Below, piece after piece: positions 35,091 through 43,556 of a stretch of 56,925 nt of DNA. The number at the start of each line of letters is the position of its first letter. Positions within the stretch are counted from its first letter, which is position 1. The notes below the pieces were generated by a model. The model worked only from the letters and a program-made list of their open reading frames with translations, ran no database searches and was not told where the DNA came from. Made by a program: the position numbers and the translations under genes. Source of the stretch: Rhodobacter sp. (GTDB lineage Bacteria; Pseudomonadota; Alphaproteobacteria; Rhodobacterales; Rhodobacteraceae); contig JASJCA010000060.1 in NCBI GenBank assembly GCA_030066215.1, positions 1 through 56,925 on the forward strand, read 5' to 3'.

Positions 35091-35771
35091 ATGACTGCCA
35101 TGCAGTGGACCATCCCCAACATCCTGACGCTTCTGCGGCTGATCGCGGCGCCCGGCGTGGCAGTGATGTTCCTCTACTTCGCCCGGCCCTGGGCGGACTG
35201 GTTCGCGATGCTGCTGTTCGTGACCGCCTCGGCCACCGACTATATCGACGGCTACCTCGCCCGCGCCTGGAAGCAGGAAAGCGCCTTCGGGGCGATGATG
35301 GACCCGATCGCCGACAAGGCCATGGTGGTGATCGCGCTTTTGGTCATCACCGGGTTCTCCGGCATGAACCCCTGGATCCTGCTGCCCGCCACCATGATCA
35401 TCTTCCGCGAGATCTTCGTCTCCGGCATGCGCGAGTACCTCGGCGCCAGGATGGGGCACCTGAAAGTCACCAATCTGGCCAAATACAAGACCTTCGCGCA
35501 GATGGTCGCGCTGACGGTGCTCTTCGCCACCGGCATTTTCGAACATGAACTGATCGAGCGCACCGTCGGCATGGACGAAATGATCGTAATGCAGATCATG
35601 GCTGGCGAGTTGCCCGACACGGTGGGCTTGCGCTGGAACGCCTTCGCGGCGCAGTGGTCGTGGTGGGGCGGCACCGTACTGTTGTGGGTCGCGGCGATCC
35701 TGACCTTGTGGACCGGGCTCGACTACTACCTCAAATCGCGGCCCTATCTCTACCGGCAGGAGGCGGAATGA
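35091..35771 (+). CDS. pgsA: CDP-diacylglycerol-glycerol-3-phosphate 3-phosphatidyltransferase
   Basis: Inner-membrane enzyme (226 residues) making phosphatidylglycerophosphate. The CDP-alcohol phosphotransferase signature D-x2-D-G-x2-A-R-x8-G-x3-D-x3-D appears as TDYIDGYLARAW followed by GAMMDPIADK (about residues 44-68). IPNILTLLRLIAAPGV opens the protein. ATG 35091 or 35100 are both possible. Overlaps moaD by ATGA. Phospholipid synthesis partner plsY is at 43557-44150. Confidence 0.92.
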   Translation: MTAMQWTIPNILTLLRLIAAPGVAVMFLYFARPWADWFAMLLFVTASATDYIDGYLARAWKQESAFGAMMDPIADKAMVVIALLVITGFSGMNPWILLPATMIIFREIFVSGMREYLGARMGHLKVTNLAKYKTFAQMVALTVLFATGIFEHELIERTVGMDEMIVMQIMAGELPDTVGLRWNAFAAQWSWWGGTVLLWVAAILTLWTGLDYYLKSRPYLYRQEAE

Positions 35772-36016
35772 TCGACGTGTTATACTTCGCCTGGGTGCGC
35801 GAGCGCATCGGCCTGCCGAAAGAGCGGGTTGAGACCGAGGCCGCGACGGTGGCCGATCTGGTCGAAGAGCTGGTTGCGCGCGAGGCCCGCTATGCCGCCG
35901 CCTTCGCCGACATCTCGGCGCTACGCGTGGCGCTCGATCAAGAGCTCGCCGAATTCGACGCACCGCTGGCCGGCGTGCGCGAGGTGGCGTTCTTCCCGCC
36001 GATGACCGGGGGCTGA
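35768..36016 (+). CDS. moaD: molybdopterin synthase sulfur-carrier subunit
   Basis: An 82-residue ubiquitin-fold protein ending in Gly-Gly (PPMTGG), the site that carries the thiocarboxylate sulfur for molybdopterin synthesis. Starts MIDVLYFAWVRERIGL, typical of MoaD. Its ATG overlaps the pgsA stop and its stop is 1 base before moaE, so the two subunits are made together. Confidence 0.92.
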   Translation: MIDVLYFAWVRERIGLPKERVETEAATVADLVEELVAREARYAAAFADISALRVALDQELAEFDAPLAGVREVAFFPPMTGG

Positions 36017-36017
36017 C

Positions 36018-36455
36018 ATGGCGGTCCGGGTGCAGGCGGCGCCATTCGATCCGGGCACCGAGTTGGCGCGGTTCGCGGGCGACCGGACAGATGTGGGCGC
36101 CCAGGTCAGCTTCACCGGGCTGGTGCGCGACGACGGCGGGCTGCGGCACATGGAGATCGAGCACTATCCGGGCATGACCGAAAAGGCGATCGCCGCGATC
36201 GAGGCCGAGGCGGTGCGCCGCTGGGACCTGAAGGCCAGCCTGGTGATCCACCGCTACGGCCGACTGGCGCCGGGCGAGCGGATCATGATGGTCGCCACCG
36301 CCGCCGGCCACCGCGCCGACGCCTTCGCCGCAGCCGAGTTCCTGATGGACTACCTCAAATCCCGCGCCCCGTTCTGGAAGCGCGAGGTGACCGCGGACGG
36401 TGCCGCATGGGTCGCCGCCAAGGACGCGGACGAAGACGCGCTGAGCCGCTGGTAG
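36018..36455 (+). CDS. moaE: molybdopterin synthase catalytic subunit
   Basis: Catalytic subunit (145 residues) that transfers sulfur from MoaD to precursor Z, forming molybdopterin. VSFTGLVRDDGGLRHMEIEH (about 35-54), IHRYGRLAPGERIMMVATAA and the late FWKREVTADGAAWV with the conserved Lys match MoaE. Follows moaD by 1 base. A third molybdenum-cofactor gene, moaB, is at 51450-51992. Confidence 0.93.
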   Translation: MAVRVQAAPFDPGTELARFAGDRTDVGAQVSFTGLVRDDGGLRHMEIEHYPGMTEKAIAAIEAEAVRRWDLKASLVIHRYGRLAPGERIMMVATAAGHRADAFAAAEFLMDYLKSRAPFWKREVTADGAAWVAAKDADEDALSRW

Positions 36456-36554
36456 CGCGGCCGCTGGTTCGGCCGCCTGGACACTGATCGGAACAACGAT
36501 CCAACGAACCACTCTCGGCCGCGCTTGGCTGAACTGACCAACTCCCAGCAAATG

Positions 36555-36728
36555 GGAGCCGCGCCATCGACGACCCGCGGGGCGGCGATCCAACGTATGT
36601 TCAGGTGCGCTTTATGGCTGTAAATTCCGTAGGACCGCGCGCGATGCGATGGTGTCGACCAATCGCCGCCCCTCGGGGGCGGGTCGGCGATGGCGCGGCG
36701 GCGCTACGCGCCTTGACTCCGCGCCAGG
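36555..36728 (-). repeat. 174-nt structured dispersed element, copy B
   Basis: Minus-strand copy of the element at 13023-13200. Reading 5' to 3' on minus it starts at 36728. The opening GGCGCGG, middle CCGCGCC and closing GGCGCGG differ from the GGGCACGG/CCGTGCCC set of copies A and C in all three places at once. The inner hairpin is GGCGC-GTA-GCGCC instead of GGGGC-GTA-GCCCC. GGCGATTGGTC, CCTACGGA and CATAAAGC are kept. It lies between convergent moaE and the gene ending at 37028, on the strand of the latter. Confidence 0.78.
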
Positions 36729-37027
36729 TGGGTGACCGACGTCTGCACTACGCCCATCTCGGCCCGGAGGTCCCGACAGCCTCAATCCCGCTTGCGTTTC
36801 CATCCCACGCCCACCGTCAGGACAACATACTCGATACTCTCAGCAGCATGTCCTGACACCGCAAACGCACACCACACAGGTGAATTTGGGTGATCGCCAG
36901 CCATTGCTCCGGGGCTCCGCCCGTTCGCGGCTGAACGGTCCACCGGACCGTTTCCGGGACGCCGCTCACCCCTTCGTCGCGGGCGAGGATGGGCCGGACC
37001 GGCGTGCGCCGCGCGCCCACCGCCGGA
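36729..37027. other. remainder of a 572-base intergenic region
   Basis: Together with 36456-36554 this flanks element B and holds no credible gene. It contains a 9-bp inverted repeat GTCAGGACA/TGTCCTGAC with a 24-base spacer (36816-36857) and a perfect 8-bp hairpin AACGGTCC-ACC-GGACCGTT (36934-36952), which could end transcription of the minus-strand gene at 37028 though it lacks a T run. Confidence 0.4.
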
Positions 37028-37357
37028 TCAAGTCCCCTGGCTCACCCGCTCGATATAGGCCCGCAGCTCCTCGGCCTCCTGGCGGGCGTCGCGCAGACCG
37101 TCCATGGCGGCGCGCAGCTCGGCCTCGGTCTGGGCTTGTTGGTTGGTCATCTCGGCCTCGCGCTGCTGGAAATAGGCGACCGTCTGATCGCGCTGTTCCT
37201 CGGCCTCGTGCAGCGCCTGGGCCATCTTGTCGAGTTCGCCCATCTCGGATTGCGACACCCGGGCGAAGCGGTGCACCAGCCAGTGCGCGAACCAGCCGAG
37301 GATGAAGGCCACGAACAGGATGATCGCGGTGACGGCTATGAACTCGGTTCTACTCAT
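37028..37357 (-). CDS. single-helix membrane protein with coiled coil
   Basis: A 109-residue protein: N-terminal membrane helix (about 5-28, FIAVTAIILFVAFILGWFAH) then a long amphipathic coiled coil (MGELDKMAQALHEAEEQRDQ, AEMTNQQAQTEAELRAAMDG) to the end. Not recognised as a named family; the topology suggests a scaffold or envelope-division partner. Its ATG overlaps the end of the OmpA/BON gene by 8 bases, so translation is coupled and the two products likely work together. Start at 37357 chosen because the longer frame upstream is Arg-rich shadow sequence of that gene. Confidence 0.7.
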   Translation of the reverse strand: MSRTEFIAVTAIILFVAFILGWFAHWLVHRFARVSQSEMGELDKMAQALHEAEEQRDQTVAYFQQREAEMTNQQAQTEAELRAAMDGLRDARQEAEELRAYIERVSQGT

Positions 37358-39275
37358 CGGCCCCTTCCGTTTCGGTCTCTGCATCGGCCTCGGCCCCCTC
37401 GGCGGGCGCCTCCGTCTCGGCATCCTCACCCTCGTCCGGCGCCGCCGCCTCGCCGCGCAGGCGCAGGGTGAACTCGATCCGCCGGTTCGCTTCACGCCCC
37501 TCTTCGGTGCCGTTATCGGCGATCGGCACCGCCTCACCATAACCCTGGGCGGTCAGGTTGCCGGTCAGCACGCGCCGCGCCTGCAGCGCCACCAGCACCG
37601 CCTGCGCACGCTCCTGCGACAGGTTGAGGTTCATCGATTCGCGCCCCTGGCTGTCGGTATGTCCGGCGATCTCCATCGGCACCGCAGTGCAATCCTGCAT
37701 CACCTCGGCGATCCGGTCGACGGTTCCGCGCGCCTCGGGGGCGATCTCGGCCGATCCCGGCGCAAAGCTGATCTTGCGCGCGGTCAGGATCGCGCCGATC
37801 GCCGCGACGCATTCCTCCGGCGTCGGCAGACCGGCCACCGGGTCGAGCGCTTCTTTATAGGCCACGTCAATGGCGAAATTCTCGGCCCCGCCGAGCTGCG
37901 CCGACAGGATCCGCGAAATCTCTGCCCGGGCGTCCGAATTGCCGGTCGCGCCGCGGATTTCGAGGAAATCGGGCTGCACCACCACGCTGCCGTTGCCCAA
38001 GAGCGACAGCGCCTCGACCGCGGCGAAGACCCGCGTCGCCCAGCCCTGGGGCAGGCCCTCATCGAGTCGCATCGCGCCGCGCACCTCCGCGGTCCCGAAC
38101 CGGGCGCGGGCAAAGCCCTCGACCGCGCTGCGCAGGCGGCCGTCCGTGATCCGCCCGCGCAGCTGCAACAACCCCTCTGGGCTGAGCGTGGCGACGAATT
38201 CCGGCGGCCCGGCGCTGTCTTCGCCGGTGCCCACGACCTGCACCGGCTCGGGCAGCACCGAATGCAGCGAAAACACGTCCGGCAACGCGGCCTCGAGCTC
38301 GCCCACCACCCGGTCGAACACCGCTTGGTCGGTTGTGTCGAGCGCCACCAGCGACACGTCCGCATCCGAGAAGGTCAGCGACCCGCCGCCCAGATCGGCC
38401 AAAGCCGCGATGCCCGCGGTCACCGCGTCGGGCCAGCGCGGGCTCGGCACGCCCAGGCCCAGCGTGCAGTCCGCCGTGCCGCGCAGCCCGGCCGCCGTCG
38501 CCGCCGTCAGGATCCGCGCGCGGCCGGCCTCGGTATGGGCCGAACAGGCGTCGAACCGCCCGCCGCCGGCATCGATCAGGAACCGCAGCGTGAACGGCGT
38601 GATCACCGGCCGCGGCGCCGAGATCTCTAGCGTCAGCGCCACGCCCGACGGCGCCGCCGCAGTCAGCGAGCGTTCCAGCTCGCGCTTCTGGTCGCCACTG
38701 TCGGTGATCGCGGTGATCTCGACCCGGTCGGCGGCCACCGATATCTTCGACCGCGGCAATTGCCCCAGGGCGTCCATCGCATAGCCCAAGGCTTCTGCCC
38801 AGCCCGCCGGCACCGGGTGCTCGGCAGCCTCGAGCAGGTCGGTGACCTCGGCCCCGCCCGAAAGCTCGGCGATGGACGAGACTACGGCGGCGCGGTCCAT
38901 CGCCCCCGGCACCAGCCCGATCAGCGAGATGCCGGCATCGTTGCGCAGGATCTCGATCGAAAACCGCGGCGGCGCCACCGCCTCGCCCGGGTCGACCATC
39001 ATCGCGTCGATCACCCGCGTGGCGTCGACGACCTGGCCGGCGAGGCTCAGCGCCCGGAAGCGGGTGGCCTCGTCCGGCGCGGTGCCGCGCAGCTCGACCT
39101 GCAGGCCGTTGACCGACACCGCGGCCCAGTCGTGCCCGTCGGTCTGCAACGCCCGCCGCACGCCCGTCAGCGACGTCTGCTCGATCGTGGCCACCGTCAA
39201 CAGCGCCGCTGCGATCGACGCCAAAGCGGCGGCGACGAAGGCCAGGGCTGCGGGAAGATAGGCGGATAGGCGCAT
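37350..39275 (-). CDS. OmpA family protein with BON-like domains
   Basis: A 641-residue envelope protein: N-terminal hydrophobic anchor or signal (about 5-32), several BON-like repeats (for example VSVNGLQVELRGTAPDEATR near 53-72 and LSPEGLLQLRGRITDGRLR near 360-378), and a C-terminal OmpA peptidoglycan-binding domain (about 500-610). The domain has IAGHTDSQGRESMNLNLSQE and RRIEFTLR, including the Asp and Arg that bind diaminopimelate. An acidic Glu/Ala tail ends it. Coupled to the coiled-coil gene downstream. Confidence 0.85.
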   Translation of the reverse strand: MRLSAYLPAALAFVAAALASIAAALLTVATIEQTSLTGVRRALQTDGHDWAAVSVNGLQVELRGTAPDEATRFRALSLAGQVVDATRVIDAMMVDPGEAVAPPRFSIEILRNDAGISLIGLVPGAMDRAAVVSSIAELSGGAEVTDLLEAAEHPVPAGWAEALGYAMDALGQLPRSKISVAADRVEITAITDSGDQKRELERSLTAAAPSGVALTLEISAPRPVITPFTLRFLIDAGGGRFDACSAHTEAGRARILTAATAAGLRGTADCTLGLGVPSPRWPDAVTAGIAALADLGGGSLTFSDADVSLVALDTTDQAVFDRVVGELEAALPDVFSLHSVLPEPVQVVGTGEDSAGPPEFVATLSPEGLLQLRGRITDGRLRSAVEGFARARFGTAEVRGAMRLDEGLPQGWATRVFAAVEALSLLGNGSVVVQPDFLEIRGATGNSDARAEISRILSAQLGGAENFAIDVAYKEALDPVAGLPTPEECVAAIGAILTARKISFAPGSAEIAPEARGTVDRIAEVMQDCTAVPMEIAGHTDSQGRESMNLNLSQERAQAVLVALQARRVLTGNLTAQGYGEAVPIADNGTEEGREANRRIEFTLRLRGEAAAPDEGEDAETEAPAEGAEADAETETEGADE

Positions 39276-39346
39276 GAACTAGGGCGGGATCGTCCTGGCA
39301 GGGCGGCGTTTCGGGCGTGTTTAGGCGCTCCGGCGCCCGGCTGCAA

Positions 39347-40366
39347 TCACGCCAACAGCGCAACGGCGAGAAACAGCACCGGGATCAGCCCGGCATCGCG
39401 GTTCGACCGAAAGAGCCGCATGCAGGTGTCGGGGTCGTCGATGTCGAGCCGTCGCATCTGCCAGACCATGTGCCAGCCGAACGCCCAAGGCCCGCCGAGC
39501 GCCAGGGTCAGAACCAGAAGGTTGGCTTGCGGAACCAGCGCAGCGATCACCGCCGCCGCCAGCAGCAGCACCGACACCGCCATGAAGAGGCGCAAGTAAT
39601 GCGGGGTGTTTTCGGCAAAGAGCCGCGCGGTGGACTTCACCCCGATCAGCGCGTCGTCCTCCTTGTCCTGATGCGCATAGATCGTGTCGTAGAATAGCGT
39701 CCAGGCGATGCCGGCGCAATATAGCAGCACCGGGGCGAGGCTCAGCGATCCGGTCACCGCCGCCCAGGCCAGTAGCGCGCCCCAGTTGAACGCCAGCCCC
39801 AGAAACACCTGCGGCCACCAGGTGAAGCGCTTGGCGAAAGGGTAAAGGCACACCAGCGCCAGCGAGGCGATGCCCATCAGGATCGCAGTGCCGTTGAAGG
39901 TCAGAAGGATGCCGAAGGCCACCAACGCCTGCAGGCCCATCCAGGTCGCGGCGCTACGCAACGACACCTGGCCCGACGGGATCGGCCGCGAGGCGGTGCG
40001 CGCCACGCGCCCGTCGAAGTCGCGGTCGGTGATGTCGTTCCAGGTGCAGCCCGCCCCGCGCATCAGCCAGGCGCCGAGCGCGCAGCCGAGCCCGATCCAG
40101 GCTTCTTCGGCACCGAACCGCCCCTCGGCCAGGGCGGCCAAGAGCAGCCCCCACCAGCAGGGCAACAGCAACAGCCAGGTGCCGATCGGCCGGTCGGCCC
40201 GGCTCAGCCGCAGGTAGGGCCGGGCCCAGGCCGGCGCCAGCCGGTCGACCCAGTTGCCGCGCACGGCGTCGTGGACTTGGCCCTGGGTCTCGGGGCCGTC
40301 AGACTTGGGGCCCTGGGCGTCCCGGCCCTCGCGGTCGGTCCCTTCGGTCTCTGGCGCTTGGCGCAT
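39347..40366 (-). CDS. ubiA: 4-hydroxybenzoate polyprenyltransferase
   Basis: Inner-membrane prenyltransferase (339 residues) that joins 4-hydroxybenzoate to the polyprenyl chain in ubiquinone synthesis; the chain would come from ispB at 3910-4911. The first aspartate motif NDITDRDFD is at 110-118 and the second, DTIYAHQDKEDD, near 230; about eight membrane helices. The first 40 residues are polar and may be disordered. Its ATG is 21 bases from the divergent rsmE start, so the two promoters must overlap coding or lie in this short gap. Confidence 0.92.
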   Translation of the reverse strand: MRQAPETEGTDREGRDAQGPKSDGPETQGQVHDAVRGNWVDRLAPAWARPYLRLSRADRPIGTWLLLLPCWWGLLLAALAEGRFGAEEAWIGLGCALGAWLMRGAGCTWNDITDRDFDGRVARTASRPIPSGQVSLRSAATWMGLQALVAFGILLTFNGTAILMGIASLALVCLYPFAKRFTWWPQVFLGLAFNWGALLAWAAVTGSLSLAPVLLYCAGIAWTLFYDTIYAHQDKEDDALIGVKSTARLFAENTPHYLRLFMAVSVLLLAAAVIAALVPQANLLVLTLALGGPWAFGWHMVWQMRRLDIDDPDTCMRLFRSNRDAGLIPVLFLAVALLA

Positions 40367-40387
40367 GGGCGGCGTATCGTCCTCGGG

Positions 40388-41113
40388 ATGGCGGCGTCGA
40401 AAGTCAGGCTCTATGTAGATCACCCGCTCGGGCCGGGGCAATCCGTCCCGCTGTCGCGCGACCAAGCGCATTACCTTTTCGGCGTGATGCGGCTCGGCAC
40501 CGGCGACCGGCTGGCGATCTTCAACGGCCGCGACGGCGAGTTTTCCGCCGAGGTCGTGCGGGCCGGCAAGCGCGACGGGCTGCTGAAGGCCGACGAGCGC
40601 ACGCGCCCGCTGCAGCCGCCGCCGGACCTCTGGCTCCTGTTCGCGCCGATCAAGAAGGCGCGCACCGATTTCATTGTCGAAAAGGCCGCCGAGCTCGGCG
40701 CCGCCCGGATCCTGCCGGTGGCGACCGCCCACACCAATGCCGAGCGGATCCGTCGCGACCGGCTGCAGGCCCACGCCATTGAGGCCGCCGAGCAATGCGG
40801 CGGCACCTTTGTGCCAGAGGTGGCCGAGCTGCAGCGGCTCGACGCCTTGCTCGACGCCTGGCCGACCGGCCGCCGGCTGCTGTTCTGCGACGAGGCGCTG
40901 GCCGGCGCGCGCGAGACGCTCGACGGCGCCCCACCCGGACCCTGGGCCATCCTGATCGGCCCCGAGGGCGGCTTCAGCGACGCCGAACGCGCCCGCCTCA
41001 CCGCACTGCCTTTTACCCACAAGATCAGCCTGGGGCCCCGGGTTCTGCGTGCCGACACCGCCGCCGTCGCCGCCCTGGCGCTGTGGCAGTCCACCTTGGG
41101 AGACTGGCCGTGA
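40388..41113 (+). CDS. rsmE: 16S rRNA (uracil-1498-N3)-methyltransferase
   Basis: SPOUT-class methyltransferase (241 residues) that methylates U1498 of 16S rRNA. The N-terminal PUA-like domain includes RDQAHYLFGVMRLGTGDRL; the knotted C-terminal domain has LLFAPIKKARTDFIVEKAAE, AILIGPEGGFSDAE and ISLGPRVLRADTAAVAALAL. Divergent from ubiA; followed by a membrane protein gene and gshA on the same strand. Confidence 0.93.
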   Translation: MAASKVRLYVDHPLGPGQSVPLSRDQAHYLFGVMRLGTGDRLAIFNGRDGEFSAEVVRAGKRDGLLKADERTRPLQPPPDLWLLFAPIKKARTDFIVEKAAELGAARILPVATAHTNAERIRRDRLQAHAIEAAEQCGGTFVPEVAELQRLDALLDAWPTGRRLLFCDEALAGARETLDGAPPGPWAILIGPEGGFSDAERARLTALPFTHKISLGPRVLRADTAAVAALALWQSTLGDWP

Positions 41114-41169
41114 CCGGGCCGATTGCCAGACAGGCGGCGACAAACCCCGGAGAGGCGGAATTCTGTTTC

Positions 41170-41228
41170 CGAAATGGCGGATTATGGCAACAAAGGGGCC
41201 TTTTCCCGCCATATATCGGCCCATTTCG
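41170..41228 (+). other. long imperfect hairpin between rsmE and the next gene
   Basis: CGAAATGG (41170-41177) pairs with CCATTTCG (41221-41228), and ATGGC (41184-41188) with GCCAT (41208-41212). The AAAGGGGCC-TTTT stretch lies in the apex. It occupies the middle of the 184-base gap after rsmE. It could end rsmE transcription or shape the leader of the next gene. Confidence 0.45.
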
Positions 41229-41297
41229 CTGCGTAGCGATGAATCCCGTACCGGCGGCGCAAGCCGTCGTCCTGCTGGTAGCATTGGGTTCGAAAAC

Positions 41298-41810
41298 ATG
41301 AGCTTTGTCCGCCCCGAGGTGAAACAGAAGATCTGGCGCTGGCGCGAGGCGCTGTTCGGCGTCTTCATGGCCGGCTGCGGTATGATCTGGGCCGTCACCC
41401 AGCAGGGCGTGCTGGCCGCAGTCGGCACTTCGCTGGCCATTGTCGGCGCGCTGATCATCTTCGCCGGGATCCAGCGCACCCGCTTCCGGGTCGGCGCCGG
41501 CGGCCCGGGCGTGGTGCATGTCGACGAGCGCATGGTCACCTATTACGGTCCGCTCGATGGCGGATCGGTGTCGATCGACGCGCTCGCCAGCGTCGAGCTC
41601 GAACCGCGTTCGAAACCCGCCGAGTGGATCCTGACCGAGGCCGGCGGCCAGCCCTTGCACATCCCCACTAACGCCGAGAATGCCGAGCAGCTCTTTGACG
41701 TCTTCGCCGCGCTGCAGGGCATCAAGACCGAGAATATGCTGACCCAACTGCGCAGCAATCCCGCCGAACGGGTAAGCATCTGGCACAGCAGCCAACGCCA
41801 GCTGCATTGA
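41298..41810 (+). CDS. conserved membrane protein, unrecognised
   Basis: A 170-residue protein: two hydrophobic helices (about 20-60, FGVFMAGCGMIWAVTQQGVL and GTSLAIVGALIIFAGIQ) followed by a soluble domain (about 70-160) with VVHVDERMVTYYGPLDGGSV and LTEAGGQPLHIPTNAENAEQ, reminiscent of a bacterial PH-like fold. Function unknown. Lies 65 bases before gshA on the same strand. The ATG at 41298 is preferred; the open frame further upstream overlaps rsmE. Confidence 0.7.
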   Translation: MSFVRPEVKQKIWRWREALFGVFMAGCGMIWAVTQQGVLAAVGTSLAIVGALIIFAGIQRTRFRVGAGGPGVVHVDERMVTYYGPLDGGSVSIDALASVELEPRSKPAEWILTEAGGQPLHIPTNAENAEQLFDVFAALQGIKTENMLTQLRSNPAERVSIWHSSQRQLH

Positions 41811-41875
41811 CTTCATCCTGAATTGCGCTCAGTTCTGCCGCTCGAACCGAGGCCGGCAGAACGAGGCGCGCGCCC

Positions 41876-43246
41876 ATGTCCATCCCCCAATCCGGCGGCG
41901 GCCCGATCGAGCGGTATGCGCAGCTTGCGGAATATCTCGAAGCCGGCTGTAAGCCGCGCGAGGACTGGCGCATCGGCACAGAGCACGAGAAATTCGGCTA
42001 CTGCCGCGACAGCCTGAAACCGCTACCCTATGACGGCCCGCGCTCGATCCGCGCGATGCTGGAAGGGCTGCGCCACCGCTTCGGCTGGGACCCGCTCTAC
42101 GAAGGCGACGACATCATCGGCCTGGTCAAGGACGGCGCCAATATCAGCCTCGAACCCGGCGGCCAGCTGGAGCTCTCCGGCGCGCCGCTGGAGACGATCC
42201 ACCAGACCTGCGACGAGGTGAACGAGCACCTGCGCGAGGTCAAGGAGATCGCCGATGGTATCGGTGCGGGCTTCATCGGCCTCGGCGCGGCGCCAGAGTG
42301 GACCCACGACGAGATGCCGCTGATGCCCAAGGGCCGCTACAAGCTGATGGACGGCTATATGCAGAAGGTCGGCGCGCTCGGCACCCAGATGATGCGCCGC
42401 ACCTGCACGGTGCAGGTGAACCTCGACTTCGCCTCCGAGGCCGACATGGTGCAGAAGCTGCGCGTCGCCCTGGCGCTGCAGCCGGTGGCCACCGCGCTGT
42501 TTTCGAACTCGCCGTTCTTCGAGGGCCGGGTGAACGGCCACAAGTCCTGGCGCAGCCGGATCTGGCGTGATCTCGACCCCGACCGCACCGGCACGTTGCC
42601 GTTCGTGTTTCAGGACGGCTTTGGCTTCGAGGCTTGGGTCGACTACGCGCTCGACGTGCCGATGTATTTCGTCTACCGCGACGGGGTCTATATCGACGCG
42701 CTCGGCCAGTCGTTCCGCGACTTTTTGGCCGGTAAGCTGCCGGCGCTGCCCGGCGAGACGCCGCTGATGTCGGACTGGGCCGACCACCTGACCACATTGT
42801 TCCCCGAGGCGCGGATCAAGCGGTTCATCGAGATGCGCGGCGCCGATGGTGGCCCATGGCGGCGGCTCTGCGCCCTGCCGGCGCTGTGGGTCGGGCTGTG
42901 CTATGACCAGACCGCGCTCGACGCCGCCTGGGACCTGGTCAAGGGCTGGGACGCCGAGACCCGCGAGGCGCTACGCGTCGCCGCCTCGGTCGATGGGCTT
43001 GCCGCCGAGGCCGCCGGCATCAAGATGCTCGATCTGGCCCGAGAGGTGGTCGCCATCGCCAAGGACGGCCTGCGCGCCCGCGCCCGCCCGGGCCTTGGCG
43101 GCATGGTGCCCGACGAACGTCACTTCCTGCACGCGCTGGAGGAAAGCATCGAAAGCGGCCAGTCCCCGGCCGACGAACTGCTCGACCGCTACCGCGGCGA
43201 CTGGCAGGGCGATCTCAGCCGGATCTACGCCGAGTATTCGTACTGA
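41876..43246 (+). CDS. gshA: glutamate-cysteine ligase
   Basis: First enzyme of glutathione synthesis (456 residues), joining glutamate and cysteine with ATP. It is of the alphaproteobacterial/plant type: IGTEHEKFGYCRDSLKPLPY (about 31-50), NISLEPGGQLELSGAPLETI and MMRRTCTVQVNLDFASEADM are diagnostic. The type's redox disulfide control is known in plants only. Element C starts 65 bases after the stop. Confidence 0.93.
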   Translation: MSIPQSGGGPIERYAQLAEYLEAGCKPREDWRIGTEHEKFGYCRDSLKPLPYDGPRSIRAMLEGLRHRFGWDPLYEGDDIIGLVKDGANISLEPGGQLELSGAPLETIHQTCDEVNEHLREVKEIADGIGAGFIGLGAAPEWTHDEMPLMPKGRYKLMDGYMQKVGALGTQMMRRTCTVQVNLDFASEADMVQKLRVALALQPVATALFSNSPFFEGRVNGHKSWRSRIWRDLDPDRTGTLPFVFQDGFGFEAWVDYALDVPMYFVYRDGVYIDALGQSFRDFLAGKLPALPGETPLMSDWADHLTTLFPEARIKRFIEMRGADGGPWRRLCALPALWVGLCYDQTALDAAWDLVKGWDAETREALRVAASVDGLAAEAAGIKMLDLAREVVAIAKDGLRARARPGLGGMVPDERHFLHALEESIESGQSPADELLDRYRGDWQGDLSRIYAEYSY

Positions 43247-43310
43247 AGTGAGTTGCCGACGGATCGGATGGACTGGACGGAAGCAGTCTAGAGTTACCGT
43301 TGAACCCCTG

Positions 43311-43488
43311 CCCCGGGCACGGACTCAAGGGGCGCAGCCCCGCCGTGCCCATCGCCGCCCCGCCCCGGAGGGGTGGCGATTGGTCGACGTCAGCGCCACG
43401 CGTGATCTCCTACGGACTCGACACCCATAAAGCACTGCCGTTCAAACGTCGGTTCGCCACCCGGCGGGTCGACGATGGGCACGGCTCC
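43311..43488 (+). repeat. 178-nt structured dispersed element, copy C
   Basis: Same length and orientation as copy A. The 21-base arms (43343-43363 and 43464-43484) pair at 19 of 21 positions. GGGCACGG begins it and recurs at its end, CCGTGCCC lies between. GGCGATTGGTC, CCTACGGA and CATAAAGC are conserved. It lies between gshA and convergent plsY; the 310-base gap holds nothing else recognisable. Confidence 0.8.
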
Positions 43489-43556
43489 GCAGAACATTCG
43501 TCACCGCTTGCACAGGACCAGATACCCTTCATCCCAAGACCATGGCCTAGGCGTGC

